A DNA stretch of 51,516 nt. Origin: an uncultured Geobacter sp. GTDB taxonomy: Bacteria; Desulfobacterota; Desulfuromonadia; Geobacterales; CAIOGM01. Positions 1 through 6,597 of this stretch are shown here, one piece after another (positions within the stretch are counted from its first letter, which is position 1; the number at the start of each line of letters is the position of its first letter). The notes beneath the pieces were generated by a model that saw nothing but the letters and a program-made list of their open reading frames with translations, did not search any database and was not told the origin of the DNA. The DNA is taken from contig CAIOGM010000156.1 of NCBI GenBank assembly GCA_903857795.1, positions 1-51,516 on the forward strand, read 5' to 3'. Made by a program: the position numbers and the translations under genes.

Positions 1-46
1 GGTTCAGGGTTCACGGTTCAAGGTTGTAACGCTGAACGTTGAATTG
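1..46. repeat. Heptanucleotide repeat array (GGTTCAN/TGAACGT type)
   Basis: Bases 1-28 read as four heptamers (GGTTCAG, GGTTCAC, GGTTCAA, GGTTGTA), followed by TGAACGT at 33-39. A 24-bp stretch at 20-43 is repeated exactly at 715-738. It lies at the 3' end of the lysis genes; its function is unknown. Confidence 0.7.
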
Positions 47-381
47 TTTATTTGCTCTTCCGGCAGTACCGCAGTGCTGCCAGCAGCGCCTCGTTGTCCG
101 AGTAGAGATTGTCCAGCGTCGCCTTCTGCACCGTCACCGTCTCCCCGCCGGGGATTACCACCGAGTGCGAGGCGCACCCGGTCATGCTGATCAGCAACAA
201 CAGCATCAACGCCGGGGCTATCGTTGCCGGCCAGCGCCCGCCGCTCCTCCTGGATATGGTCGTCAGCTTCTTCATGCAGACTCTCCTCGCTCCGCTGGGG
301 GGCGGCCTTGACCCACGCTTCAAGACAGATACTGAGCAGTCCCAGCAGCGCCGTGACCGCTCCGATGATCCCGGCCGCCAT
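4..381 (-). CDS. Small membrane protein of the lysis module (possible inner-membrane spanin-like)
   Basis: A 125-residue ORF whose ATG overlaps the TGA of the holin-like gene by one base. The first 25 residues (AAGIIGAVTALLGLLSICL) form a membrane segment. A charged stretch rich in Glu and Arg follows (about residues 30-50). The second half is low in obvious structure and is overlapped by the lipoprotein ORF at 48-275, so the true extent is uncertain. A one-helix anchor with a lipoprotein nested in another frame recalls phage Rz/Rz1 spanins. I assign it on that layout only, without sequence recognition. Confidence 0.45.
   Translation of the reverse strand: MAAGIIGAVTALLGLLSICLEAWVKAAPQRSEESLHEEADDHIQEERRALAGNDSPGVDAVVADQHDRVRLALGGNPRRGDGDGAEGDAGQSLLGQRGAAGSTAVLPEEQINNSTFSVTTLNREP
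48..275 (-). CDS. Small lipoprotein, Rz1-like, nested in the preceding gene
   Basis: A 75-residue protein with a basic N-terminus (MKKLTTISRRSGGRW), a hydrophobic core and a lipobox ending LLLISMTGC, so it should be an outer-membrane lipoprotein. The ATG at 275 has a GAGGAG ribosome site about 8 bases upstream. It is encoded in a different frame wholly inside the 4-381 gene, which is the classical embedded arrangement of Rz1 outer-membrane spanins. The mature part is about 50 residues and not especially proline-rich, unlike lambda Rz1. The spanin call is therefore an inference from position and lipobox. Confidence 0.55.
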   Translation of the reverse strand: MKKLTTISRRSGGRWPATIAPALMLLLLISMTGCASHSVVIPGGETVTVQKATLDNLYSDNEALLAALRYCRKSK

Positions 382-662
382 CAGACGTTCTGTCTCTGCA
401 TGAGAAACTTGAGGCTCTTGGTGACCGAGTCTATGAGGCCGTTCCCCTTGAACCAGGGCGAAGCGCCCATCAACTCGGAGAGGGCCAGGCAGACCCCGAG
501 GATCGCGGCAAGGTTCTCCTTGGCCCAGAGGATGAACGAGGCCGTGGGCGCCGGAAGGGCGACCACGGGCGGCACCACCGGTACCAGGTCAGCGCCCAGG
601 GCAAAAGTAACGAGAATGAGATAGAGGACGATGAATCCGAAACCTGCGCTAAGCTTTTTCAT
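381..662 (-). CDS. Holin-like small membrane protein
   Basis: A 93-residue protein with a start-proximal hydrophobic segment (FGFIVLYLILVTFALGA) and a second hydrophobic stretch (LAAILGVCLALSELMGA), ending in a short basic tail. It sits directly downstream of the transglycosylase in a prophage lysis module, where holins or signal-arrest-release partners are normally found. No family motif was recognised; the function comes from topology and context. Confidence 0.5.
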   Translation of the reverse strand: MKKLSAGFGFIVLYLILVTFALGADLVPVVPPVVALPAPTASFILWAKENLAAILGVCLALSELMGASPWFKGNGLIDSVTKSLKFLMQRQNV

Positions 663-714
663 GGTGAATCTCCTTGTGATGTATGGCAGTTACGCCGTTA
701 AATCTTCAAAGTTT

Positions 715-755
715 AAGGTTGTAACGCTGAACGTTGAACATTGAACGTTGAACTT
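715..755. repeat. Heptanucleotide array (TGAACGT)n between lysis genes
   Basis: Four perfect-period heptamers TGAACGT, TGAACAT, TGAACGT, TGAACTT run from 728 to 755. The 24 bases at 715-738 repeat the sequence at 20-43 exactly. The array fills the gap between the transglycosylase stop and the holin-like start, so lysis genes are separated by the same repeat family twice. Confidence 0.75.
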
Positions 756-759
756 TTAT

Positions 760-1236
760 TTACTCTCCCGGTTGGAACTTCATAACCTTATCCACATAAA
801 GCTGATTGAGAAACTTCCCCGTCTCATTCTTGTGCGGCGTTCCGGCGTTGTAGGCGGCAGCGACTCCGGACCAGCCGAGTCCGACCAGACACCGGTCGCG
901 AAAGCGCGCCAGGTGGCGGCAGCCGTACTCCATTCCCGTGGCCGGTGCACACAGTTCCGAGAGGAATTCCCCCTTGAACCCGTGCTCCCTTGCCACCTGA
1001 CCCATGATCTGCATCAACCCCCAGGAGCAGGCCCGGGTGGTCCGTTCGGTCTCGTGGCTGGCGCCAAAGGTCTGGCAGTTATCGGGAACATAGTGAGCAC
1101 GGAAGAGTGCCTCAAACCGTACCGCCCACGGATCACCGCCGCTCTCGGTAAGGATGACGCCGGTGATAAGCCACTCCGGCAGGTTGTACTTCTGGGCGTT
1201 GAGCGTGATCAGCTGCTGCAGTTCCGGGGTAAGCAT
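760..1236 (-). CDS. Lytic transglycosylase (SLT family), phage endolysin
   Basis: A 158-residue protein. The Glu in GVILTESGGDPWA (about residue 31) matches the catalytic Glu of the SLT/GEWL ES motif. It is followed by SWGLMQIMG (GLMQ motif) and AAAYNAG (AYNAG motif), which form the substrate cleft of soluble lytic transglycosylases. It has no signal peptide, so it would need the adjacent holin-like protein for release. It cleaves peptidoglycan glycan strands at lysis. It follows the 86-residue gene by three bases. Confidence 0.85.
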   Translation of the reverse strand: MLTPELQQLITLNAQKYNLPEWLITGVILTESGGDPWAVRFEALFRAHYVPDNCQTFGASHETERTTRACSWGLMQIMGQVAREHGFKGEFLSELCAPATGMEYGCRHLARFRDRCLVGLGWSGVAAAYNAGTPHKNETGKFLNQLYVDKVMKFQPGE

Positions 1237-1239
1237 GGG

Positions 1240-1500
1240 TCATCCTTGGTGTTGCGAAAAGTAGAGGTGTGCCTTGAGCGCCACGACGGCTAACTGGAGA
1301 GGCTCGGCCCCCATCCCGTGGGGGCCAATAGCGTCGTTCAGCATCACGGCCCTGCGGAACTCCAGAAACTCGTCTTCCACCGCCTCAAAGCACTGCTTCT
1401 CGGAGTACTCTTGCCAGTCGGTATGGATCTGGACCGAACGGGCATACTCCTGAAGCAGGTTCTGGATTCCGGCATGCAGGCGCGGATCGTCAGGTATCAT
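1240..1500 (-). CDS. Hypothetical phage protein, first gene after Mor
   Basis: An 86-residue acidic protein rich in predicted helix (for example ECFEAVEDEFLEFRRAV-like segments), with no membrane segment. It begins just after a hairpin/terminator-like element and a perfect palindrome, so it is probably the first gene of the Mor-controlled lysis transcript. Family not recognised. Confidence 0.6.
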   Translation of the reverse strand: MIPDDPRLHAGIQNLLQEYARSVQIHTDWQEYSEKQCFEAVEDEFLEFRRAVMLNDAIGPHGMGAEPLQLAVVALKAHLYFSQHQG

Positions 1501-1506
1501 AACGCA

Positions 1507-1533
1507 AAACCCCCGTGGCTATTGCCACGAGGG
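1507..1533 (-). terminator. Hairpin with T-run after mor
   Basis: Read on the minus strand, CCCTCGTGGC and GCCACGGGGG pair around AATA with one mismatch, and TTTT follows. It lies between the Mor stop and the next gene and could end the early/middle transcript. Confidence 0.5.
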
Positions 1534-1556
1534 TAAGGATACTTCGGTTTATGCTA

Positions 1557-1571
1557 CGTCACGTCGTGACG
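1557..1571. promoter_or_regulatory. Perfect palindrome, possible Mor operator
   Basis: CGTCACG-T-CGTGACG is a perfect inverted repeat with 7-bp arms and a one-base centre. It lies 13 bases beyond the mor stop and about 57 bases upstream of the next gene. Mor/C activators bind imperfect inverted repeats upstream of phage promoters, so this is a plausible operator. I could not define a -10 element with confidence. Confidence 0.45.
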
Positions 1572-1583
1572 GGATTCACTTTA

Positions 1584-2024
1584 TTACAGCTCAAACGACA
1601 GTTGCTTATCCGGCACATGATCGACTATTTCGCGTACCCATCGATCTGAAATATTGTATTTGAGGGCGATATCTCGATAAGGAATCCCTCTTTTCCGGTC
1701 CTCTCTTATCAACTCGTGCTTTCGATTGCGCAACACTTCATCCAGCTTGGGAACATAGAGAACGGTACCATTGAAATAATCGGCCAATGCCATGGCCTTT
1801 TCTTGGCCGATCACTTTAGCAATCAACCGAAAGTCTTTCATGCGGTGAGCGGTATCCGGATTAGATACCCATCTTACGGCAGTAGTAAACATCGGGAGGG
1901 ATAAGGGAATGCCGGGATAGGCCCGGCAGAGCGCCAACGTCGGCCCCATGCCCACAACCCCGGCTATTTGGCGCATTCCAGGGGGCAGGTCGGATTCTGC
2001 CAGGCTTTCAAACCAGTCTTCCAT
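1584..2024 (-). CDS. mor: Mor-type middle/late transcription activator
   Basis: A 146-residue protein of the Mu Mor family. An N-terminal dimerisation region is followed by a C-terminal helix-turn-helix (RKRGIPYRDIALKYNISDRW, about residues 110-130), the hallmark segment of Mor/C proteins. In Mu, Mor switches on the middle promoter and hence late genes. Here it stands between the early gene run and the lysis module, as expected. The ATG has a GGAGGAG ribosome site. The palindrome at 1557-1571, just past its stop, is a candidate target. Confidence 0.85.
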   Translation of the reverse strand: MEDWFESLAESDLPPGMRQIAGVVGMGPTLALCRAYPGIPLSLPMFTTAVRWVSNPDTAHRMKDFRLIAKVIGQEKAMALADYFNGTVLYVPKLDEVLRNRKHELIREDRKRGIPYRDIALKYNISDRWVREIVDHVPDKQLSFEL

Positions 2025-2044
2025 GTTATTCTCCTCCGGTGACG

Positions 2045-2212
2045 CTACAGATATTCTCTGAAAATCCAGGTTGTCTGGTAGAATATCGCCAATGTGGTCA
2101 TGTAAGTTGCTTGAGTCCAGCAGCCAAAGATCAGCATGAACACCCCTATGGCAACAAGTACGCGCCCAGCGTATCTGTCAACCCACTGGTCATCCTCGTA
2201 AAATCGCTTCAT
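2045..2212 (-). CDS. Small membrane protein
   Basis: A 55-residue ORF that overlaps the stop of the upstream gene by ATGA. It holds one hydrophobic segment (VLVAIGVFMLIFGCW) after an acidic/aromatic N-terminus (MKRFYEDDQWVDRY). The coupling and the GGAGGG-type ribosome site just before the ATG support expression. No family recognised. Confidence 0.55.
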   Translation of the reverse strand: MKRFYEDDQWVDRYAGRVLVAIGVFMLIFGCWTQATYMTTLAIFYQTTWIFREYL

Positions 2213-2568
2213 AATCCCTCCGCTAGTTTGCGCAACCGCTCTTTATTCAATAGTCGCTGTTCGGCGCTGATCTCATGGGTTATCGCCGGTAACGGTTTCC
2301 GTGGGGGCATCAACTCGATTATCTGGGCCGGTGCCGGCCATTCGCGCGCCTTAACAAAAAACCGCCTGAAACCTTCCTTGATCCGTGGAGCGTCCAACTG
2401 TTCAATGCTCACCTTGTGTGCAATCGCAGCCAGCCAAACATCCATGGTCAACTCAATTGTGTCTGCTGCTGGCGGGTTCCTCAACCGCAGAACAATCAAT
2501 GCCTGGACTCCGTTCGATACTTCCTCACGCACCCACTGTGGCGTTGTCCCTGGTGCCCAGTCACCCAT
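2209..2568 (-). CDS. Hypothetical phage early protein
   Basis: 119 residues from the ATG at 2568, which overlaps the upstream stop by eight bases (ATGGGTGA) and follows a GGAGAACTGG stretch. It opens with GDWAPGTTPQWVREEVSNGV and has a helical body ending in Lys/Arg-rich helices. A proline-rich PAPAQIIELMPPRKPLP linker is visible. An upstream in-frame ATG at 2643 would add 25 residues but lies deep inside the preceding gene. Function unknown. Confidence 0.6.
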   Translation of the reverse strand: MGDWAPGTTPQWVREEVSNGVQALIVLRLRNPPAADTIELTMDVWLAAIAHKVSIEQLDAPRIKEGFRRFFVKAREWPAPAQIIELMPPRKPLPAITHEISAEQRLLNKERLRKLAEGL

Positions 2569-3010
2569 GTTTCCAGTTCTCCAGGCGCGTGAGAGCCTCT
2601 GCTGTTTTTGATAACGGAGCATCCCGGCGAGGAACACTCGCATCCCGGCATACCAGTTCTCCGCCTGACGGGCTCCGACCGACAGTCTCCAGTACCCGCT
2701 TCAAGTAGTTATGATTCTTCAATGGTGCGCCCCCTTTACCCCGGAGTGCCTCCACCGTCTCGGCCATCGCGGCATCCAACCCCGTAGGGGCGACGCATGC
2801 GTCGCCCTTCCCGATATCAACCACCTCCCGTACCAGCCGGAGCGCCCTCTCCCAGGAGAGGGCACGCTTTTCTGAACGAAACAGTGCCAGATACGAGAAC
2901 GTCGCCGGTGGGAGGTCGGCTTTCATGCTCAGCAGTTCCCGGGCGGCCTCATCCTGGATAATAGCCTCGATGCTGAACTGTGCATGGCAGCAGGGGCAGT
3001 GGAGGATCAT
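2561..3010 (-). CDS. Hypothetical phage protein with N-terminal Cys motif
   Basis: 149 residues starting MILHCPCCHAQFS, a CxCC/CPCC zinc-ribbon half site, followed by a mostly helical domain that ends in Arg/Lys-rich segments. The start overlaps the stop of the upstream gene by four bases (ATGA), so it is translationally coupled. It could be a nucleic-acid-binding accessory replication protein, but nothing in the sequence proves that. Confidence 0.6.
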   Translation of the reverse strand: MILHCPCCHAQFSIEAIIQDEAARELLSMKADLPPATFSYLALFRSEKRALSWERALRLVREVVDIGKGDACVAPTGLDAAMAETVEALRGKGGAPLKNHNYLKRVLETVGRSPSGGELVCRDASVPRRDAPLSKTAEALTRLENWKHG

Positions 3011-3399
3011 CCAATCACCTCTACGAGTTCAATGCTGGCAAACGTTTTCTGGTAGTGTCGGCGAATCTCTGCGCCACTGTTCCAAAAGGGTGAAAACTGT
3101 TCAATTTTCTTATCTATTTTGCTCTGATATTTTTTGGGAAGCTTCTTAAGTTTTGCGCGCTCGGCAGCCGTATAATAAAATTTCTCACTACGCTTAAGGT
3201 AGCTCCGCTCAAGGTGCGCCCCTTCCCGTAGTACCCATTTGAATTCAAATACACCGTCGATGTATGTTGCGATGACCAGTCTATTTTTACCAATAAGACC
3301 CCGTGAAAAGCTAACAAGACGACCATCTGCCTTTATCTTCGCAAAACCGTACACTCCTGACAGCGCCTTCTCTACCTGCACCCAGTCTTCTTTGGTCAT
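3007..3399 (-). CDS. Hypothetical phage protein
   Basis: A 130-residue basic protein with a beta-rich N-terminal half (LVSFSRGLIGKNRLVIATYI) and a Lys-rich helical middle (AERAKLKKLPKKYQSKIDKK). It overlaps the gemA stop by ATGA. Its AT content is somewhat higher than that of its neighbours. Family not recognised. Confidence 0.6.
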   Translation of the reverse strand: MTKEDWVQVEKALSGVYGFAKIKADGRLVSFSRGLIGKNRLVIATYIDGVFEFKWVLREGAHLERSYLKRSEKFYYTAAERAKLKKLPKKYQSKIDKKIEQFSPFWNSGAEIRRHYQKTFASIELVEVIG

Positions 3400-3821
3400 A
3401 TTTTATCCTCCCTCGCCAACCACTTTTTTAACTTCTCAGTAAAGCTGCGCTTAACCTCAGCTGAACAGAATTGCAATGCACTTACCTTCTCCATCCGATA
3501 CAGGTATCCGGCCAACGCCTTTTCGCTGGGATCGCGGACCTTCCCTTCCTGATGTAACTCCAACCAGAGCGCCCGGATCTTGCGGCTCTGGTCGTCATCG
3601 GCCAATGTGCGAGTCTGGCCTTTCCGGCGTTTCTCCCACACACCAACGGCCTGTGCCTTGGCTGCCAGGTCGTCAATGAGCTTCTCTGCCAGGGAATAGC
3701 TCAGCTCCACGGAAGAAGCGACCCCGTAGCCGGCCAACACGGCCCGGTAGGTATCGTCATCCAGCTTTAAGGCACCTTTCAGCGTGTGAATAACTTTCTT
3801 TTGGCGGAGGTTGATCTTCAT
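3396..3821 (-). CDS. gemA: GemA-like regulatory protein (Mu gp16 family, DUF1018)
   Basis: 141 residues from MKINLRQKKVIHTLKGAL; this start overlaps the upstream gene by ATGA. The body has the helical pattern typical of GemA: LDDDTYRAVLAGYGV near the start and LYRMEKVSALQFCSAEVKRS toward the end. Mu GemA is an early protein that affects host gene expression and replication timing; the mechanism is poorly known. Its position between B and mor agrees with Mu order. Confidence 0.75.
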   Translation of the reverse strand: MKINLRQKKVIHTLKGALKLDDDTYRAVLAGYGVASSVELSYSLAEKLIDDLAAKAQAVGVWEKRRKGQTRTLADDDQSRKIRALWLELHQEGKVRDPSEKALAGYLYRMEKVSALQFCSAEVKRSFTEKLKKWLAREDKI

Positions 3822-4072
3822 GGCGTCTCCCTGTGTTTGGCGGCGATGGCGGCCATCACCCACCGATCTTTATGCTGGAGCAGTTCCACTGCGACCCGAA
3901 CGATACCGGGAATCCGTCGGTGGCCGAGTTCCCAATCTTGGTAGGACCGGTAAGGAGTGGCGAGTTGGAGCGCCATCTCGGCCCGATTGAGTCCCAGGGA
4001 GCGACGGGCCGCGGCAAGCTCTGTAGGATTCATGTTTTCATGTAGTTTTGTACGCATGGCGTATACTTTCAC
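3818..4072 (-). CDS. Small helix-turn-helix regulator (XRE-like)
   Basis: 84 residues if the GTG at 4072 is used, which overlaps the upstream stop as GTGA; a later ATG (AMRTKLHENM) is also possible. The segment LAAARRSLGLNRAEMALQLA followed by YRSYQDWELGHRRIPG is a typical XRE helix-turn-helix with a WE..RR recognition end. It is probably a phage regulator of unknown target. Confidence 0.65.
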   Translation of the reverse strand: MKVYAMRTKLHENMNPTELAAARRSLGLNRAEMALQLATPYRSYQDWELGHRRIPGIVRVAVELLQHKDRWVMAAIAAKHRETP

Positions 4073-4215
4073 AAAAGTTTTAGCTGTTCTGGCTCGTTTT
4101 CCGTGCCGGCCATTATCTTGGTTGCCCGCCGCTCCGCCTCGGCTCGGGAGAGGCCACCAAGGTATTCCATCAGTGCGGACCGCTCCCCCCAGGTGATAGC
4201 CTCATCGCAAGTCAT
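4069..4215 (-). CDS. Very small phage protein
   Basis: 48 residues (opening MTCDEAITWGERSALMEYL) found between two coupled genes. Its ATG at 4215 lies just inside the upstream ORF, and its TGA overlaps the next start (GTGA). One amphipathic helix rich in Ala, Glu and Arg is apparent. Function unknown. Confidence 0.5.
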   Translation of the reverse strand: MTCDEAITWGERSALMEYLGGLSRAEAERRATKIMAGTENEPEQLKLL

Positions 4216-4408
4216 CGCAGTTGCCGTGGGCAACCCTTACCCCGCATTTCGGGCAAACTCGGCTACTGGCCCAAAAGATCGCCGCAGCTTTAAGAAAACC
4301 CGCCCTGCTGCCACCTCGTGATATAGCCCCATCAATAAACATCAGCTCTTCATCGTTAACCCGAAAGGAAAGTACATTATACGAAGAATGCTTTTTCATG
4401 TTGCCCAT
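4202..4408 (-). CDS. Small protein with ribbon-helix-helix-like region and CxxC
   Basis: 68 residues from MGNMKKHSSYNVLSFRVNDE, with GAGGTGA as ribosome site. The stretch VLSFRVNDEELMFIDGAISR then GGSRAGFLKAAA resembles a ribbon-helix-helix DNA-binding fold. A C-terminal CPKCGVRVAHGNC could bind zinc. It is possibly a regulator; no specific family recognised. Confidence 0.5.
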   Translation of the reverse strand: MGNMKKHSSYNVLSFRVNDEELMFIDGAISRGGSRAGFLKAAAIFWASSRVCPKCGVRVAHGNCDDLR

Positions 4409-4429
4409 TAATTTCACCTCGATTACGCG

Positions 4430-4645
4430 TCAATTCGGGAATGTAAACAAACTGCCTGATGCCACGTAAACTTTACCTTTTAGGCACCGTAGGGAATAGT
4501 TACCCATACCAAAGCATTTGCTAGCTAAATCATCTGCAGCCTGGCGAGGTCCAGAACAATGTCGTGATTTCATACTGTGCATTAGTGGAGATGTGGCAAC
4601 GTAGCCATAACTTCTATACCTGACAAATATCTCAATCGTCATCAT
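4430..4645 (-). CDS. Hypothetical small phage protein
   Basis: About 71 residues beginning MMTIEIFVRYRSYGYVATS, preceded by GAGGTGAGGTAATG on the coding strand, so the start could be at 4645 or 4642. It ends in a beta-like YSLRCLKGKVYVASGSL. No family recognised. Confidence 0.5.
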   Translation of the reverse strand: MMTIEIFVRYRSYGYVATSPLMHSMKSRHCSGPRQAADDLASKCFGMGNYSLRCLKGKVYVASGSLFTFPN

Positions 4646-4692
4646 TACCTCACCTCGGCTGCTCATCAGACCGATCGCGCCACCGACCGATG

Positions 4693-4723
4693 ACGAACTT
4701 TCCTATATCGCCGGAAAGTTCGT
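4693..4723. repeat. Perfect 11-bp inverted repeat
   Basis: ACGAACTTTCC and GGAAAGTTCGT pair perfectly across a 9-base loop. The element lies in the gap between the 4748-4945 and 4430-4645 genes. There is no T-run on either side, so an operator or RNA processing site is as likely as a terminator. Confidence 0.7.
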
Positions 4724-4747
4724 TTCGCCACACTATTCCCGCTACGT

Positions 4748-4945
4748 TCAGCGGTCCTGCTCGGTTTCCCCTGGAGCTACCTGAAGAGAATTGTTACACA
4801 CAAGGACTACCTTGCCTGAGCCAAGGTGGCCAATACCATGCGGCATCTGGTGAATACCAGATAGCGCCCCTGCAATAGAGGCCCGATCGGTGCACTTGTC
4901 CTTTTTCAGACAAGGGTAACAGGGTACATCCAGTGAATACGACAT
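4748..4945 (-). CDS. Small Cys/His-containing phage protein
   Basis: 65 residues (MSYSLDVPCYPCLKKDKC...). The ATG follows AAAGGAGAAAGAACA, a strong ribosome site. CYPC and a later Cys, with HQMPHGIGHLG, could coordinate a metal. It overlaps the 3' end of the upstream gene by 40 bases. Confidence 0.5.
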   Translation of the reverse strand: MSYSLDVPCYPCLKKDKCTDRASIAGALSGIHQMPHGIGHLGSGKVVLVCNNSLQVAPGETEQDR

Positions 4946-5115
4946 TGTTCTTTCTCCTTTTGTTCGTTGATTGAGTCAAAATCAGCCGGTATCACGGTTG
5001 CTTCAAATTCGGTCATGCAGGAGCCACACTCCATGTACAGCTGAGCTCCCAACGGGCTATCCGTAATTTCTATTTCCGATACGTCAATATCGGCACAACA
5101 AAACGGGCATTCCAT
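4906..5115 (-). CDS. Small zinc-ribbon protein
   Basis: 69 residues. CPFCCADIDV and a second CGSCMTEFEA knuckle make a four-Cys zinc ribbon; the spacing (CxxC-x25-CxxC) is typical. The ATG overlaps the upstream TAA by one base. Such ribbons are common in transposable phages with no known role. Confidence 0.6.
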   Translation of the reverse strand: MECPFCCADIDVSEIEITDSPLGAQLYMECGSCMTEFEATVIPADFDSINEQKEKEQCRIHWMYPVTLV

Positions 5116-5588
5116 TACTCAGCGCCCCCTCTCTCTACCAACATGGCATCTGCTATAAACCATGCGATTGCGGGGACCCCTTCACGTAAGGCATACTCCT
5201 CTCCGAGATAGATACCGCCACTTGCCAAAATACCCTGCATCGCTGCCATGGCGAAGCGGTCACGGAGGCTGATGCCGGATATAAAGCTGATACCGGGCAC
5301 AAGTAGCTTCTCTGGGGCTTCGCCTGCATCCTCGCGCTGCCCTGCGTCTGCTGGCTGATCGGCGTCTTCCCTTGCCGCCAACGCCTTGCCAATGGAGGTT
5401 TCGTACCCGTAGTCACCTGGCGATCCGAACGCACGATTCGCCGATTGTCCCTCCAGCACGCGCCCAAAAACCATCAGAACCTCAACCGCGTCACGAACAA
5501 TTTCGTCACAGTCGAGCCGGCTGGCGTCAACATCGTGCAGCTCTTTTGCCAACTCCCTAACCGCCATAGCCATAAGTCGTTTATTCAT
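5115..5588 (-). CDS. Hypothetical phage protein
   Basis: 157 residues. An N-terminal helical segment is followed by a Glu/Asp/Ala-rich linker (REDADQPADAGQREDAGEAP, about residues 73-92) and then a Gly-rich C-terminal domain. It has a GGAGGAGG ribosome site. No motif recognised. Confidence 0.55.
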   Translation of the reverse strand: MNKRLMAMAVRELAKELHDVDASRLDCDEIVRDAVEVLMVFGRVLEGQSANRAFGSPGDYGYETSIGKALAAREDADQPADAGQREDAGEAPEKLLVPGISFISGISLRDRFAMAAMQGILASGGIYLGEEYALREGVPAIAWFIADAMLVERGGAE

Positions 5589-5599
5589 GGTGCCTCCTC

Positions 5600-5767
5600 C
5601 TACCTGCGGTATCGTTGAAGCAACTTCGCCAGCTCCGGGTTGCCTTCCGCCAGCGCGACCAGCCGCTCGCGCTCCTCTCTTCCCCGCTGGTATGCCTTGG
5701 GGTCGTCGCTCATCTGGTACGACCAGTCGTGATTTTCCAGGAGCGCCGTGTACTCATTCCGCTTCAT
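5600..5767 (-). CDS. Small helical phage protein downstream of Gam
   Basis: 55 residues (MKRNEYTALLENHDWSYQMS...), strongly charged, with a helix running YQRGREERERLVALAEGN. Its ATG overlaps the gam TGA (ATGA). The coupling and GC-rich third positions support a real gene. Function unknown. Confidence 0.55.
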   Translation of the reverse strand: MKRNEYTALLENHDWSYQMSDDPKAYQRGREERERLVALAEGNPELAKLLQRYRR

Positions 5768-6261
5768 GCCGCCTCCCGAAGCTCTTCCAGTTTCACTTCG
5801 TAACCGAAGACATTCTCGACCTTACGGCCTGCGCCAACTTCCGCCAACAGATCATCGGTCAGGCTCTTCATGGCTTCCTTGTCCGGCTCTTCTTTGGTCC
5901 GGATGCAGTTGGTGAGAGCCAAATCTTTCAGGGCCTGTAATGTCTCGGCAACCCGCTTGATCATGATTTTGGTGCTGATGCGGAACCCGACAGAGCCAAA
6001 TGTCAGTTCCTTAGTTTTGACCTTGGCGAACTCCATTCGGTTGGCTTCGCAGTACTCCTTGACGGCCAGCTCCAGTCCACTCTTTTTGTCATGAAGTGGT
6101 TGCGCCGATACCTTGGTCTGCGCCTTGATTTGGTCTATACCCTCGTTTTGAGCAGCTTCCAGCATGGCCAGCTCACGATCAGCCTGGCCGATCTCCTGCA
6201 GGCATGCATCCACATCATCCCAGCTCTGCAGCGTTGTCCCCTCGATCCTTTTCCTTGCCAT
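5764..6261 (-). CDS. gam: Gam-like host-nuclease inhibitor protein
   Basis: A 165-residue protein of the Mu Gam family. A long N-terminal coiled-coil helix (DACLQEIGQADRELAMLEAA through ALKEYCEANR-like residues) is followed by the family core ELTFGSVGFRIS, where Mu Gam binds DNA ends. Gam, related to eukaryotic Ku, coats double-strand ends and blocks exonucleases during transposition. The ribosome site is GGAGAAAAAG. Position in the early run agrees with Mu. Confidence 0.8.
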   Translation of the reverse strand: MARKRIEGTTLQSWDDVDACLQEIGQADRELAMLEAAQNEGIDQIKAQTKVSAQPLHDKKSGLELAVKEYCEANRMEFAKVKTKELTFGSVGFRISTKIMIKRVAETLQALKDLALTNCIRTKEEPDKEAMKSLTDDLLAEVGAGRKVENVFGYEVKLEELREAA

Positions 6262-6340
6262 CTTTTTCTCCTGTCGGTTTATGTTACATGCCCCACGGCA
6301 GTCTTAACGCCAAGCGCCCATATGAACGGTATGGGAGCCC

Positions 6341-6472
6341 CTACCACATAGTCGCTACCAGGTGGGCCGCCCAACCGGTAGCGAAGCCGACAACAACCGC
6401 CACAGTCATTGCCACCTGGATGTAAAACGCTGCCCGCCCCAGTGCTATCTGTTCTTGCTGGTCGGGTTTCAT
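6341..6472 (-). CDS. 43-residue single-span membrane protein
   Basis: MKPDQQEQIALGRAAFYIQV leads into VAMTVAVVVGFATGWAAHLV, one transmembrane helix. The start overlaps the stop of the upstream small gene (ATGA), with AAGGAGG as ribosome site. Possible roles include superinfection exclusion or lysis control; none is shown by the sequence. Confidence 0.55.
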   Translation of the reverse strand: MKPDQQEQIALGRAAFYIQVAMTVAVVVGFATGWAAHLVATMW

Positions 6473-6597
6473 GCGTGCCTCCTTAGTGCCAAGGGGCAGG
6501 AGAAGGAGAACCGGCCGTAGGCTTTATTTTGGAGAAACCGGCGGATGCGATTGTCTTCACGACGGATTTTCAGGTGGTTTAACAGGCGTTTGAACAT
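6469..6597 (-). CDS. 42-residue basic protein
   Basis: It starts MFKRLLNHLKIRREDNRIRR and is strongly basic. The ribosome site AAAGGAG lies six bases before the ATG, and the TGA overlaps the next ATG. It overlaps the 3' end of the zinc-ribbon gene by 19 bases. Possibly nucleic-acid binding because of charge. Confidence 0.5.
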   Translation of the reverse strand: MFKRLLNHLKIRREDNRIRRFLQNKAYGRFSFSCPLALRRHA

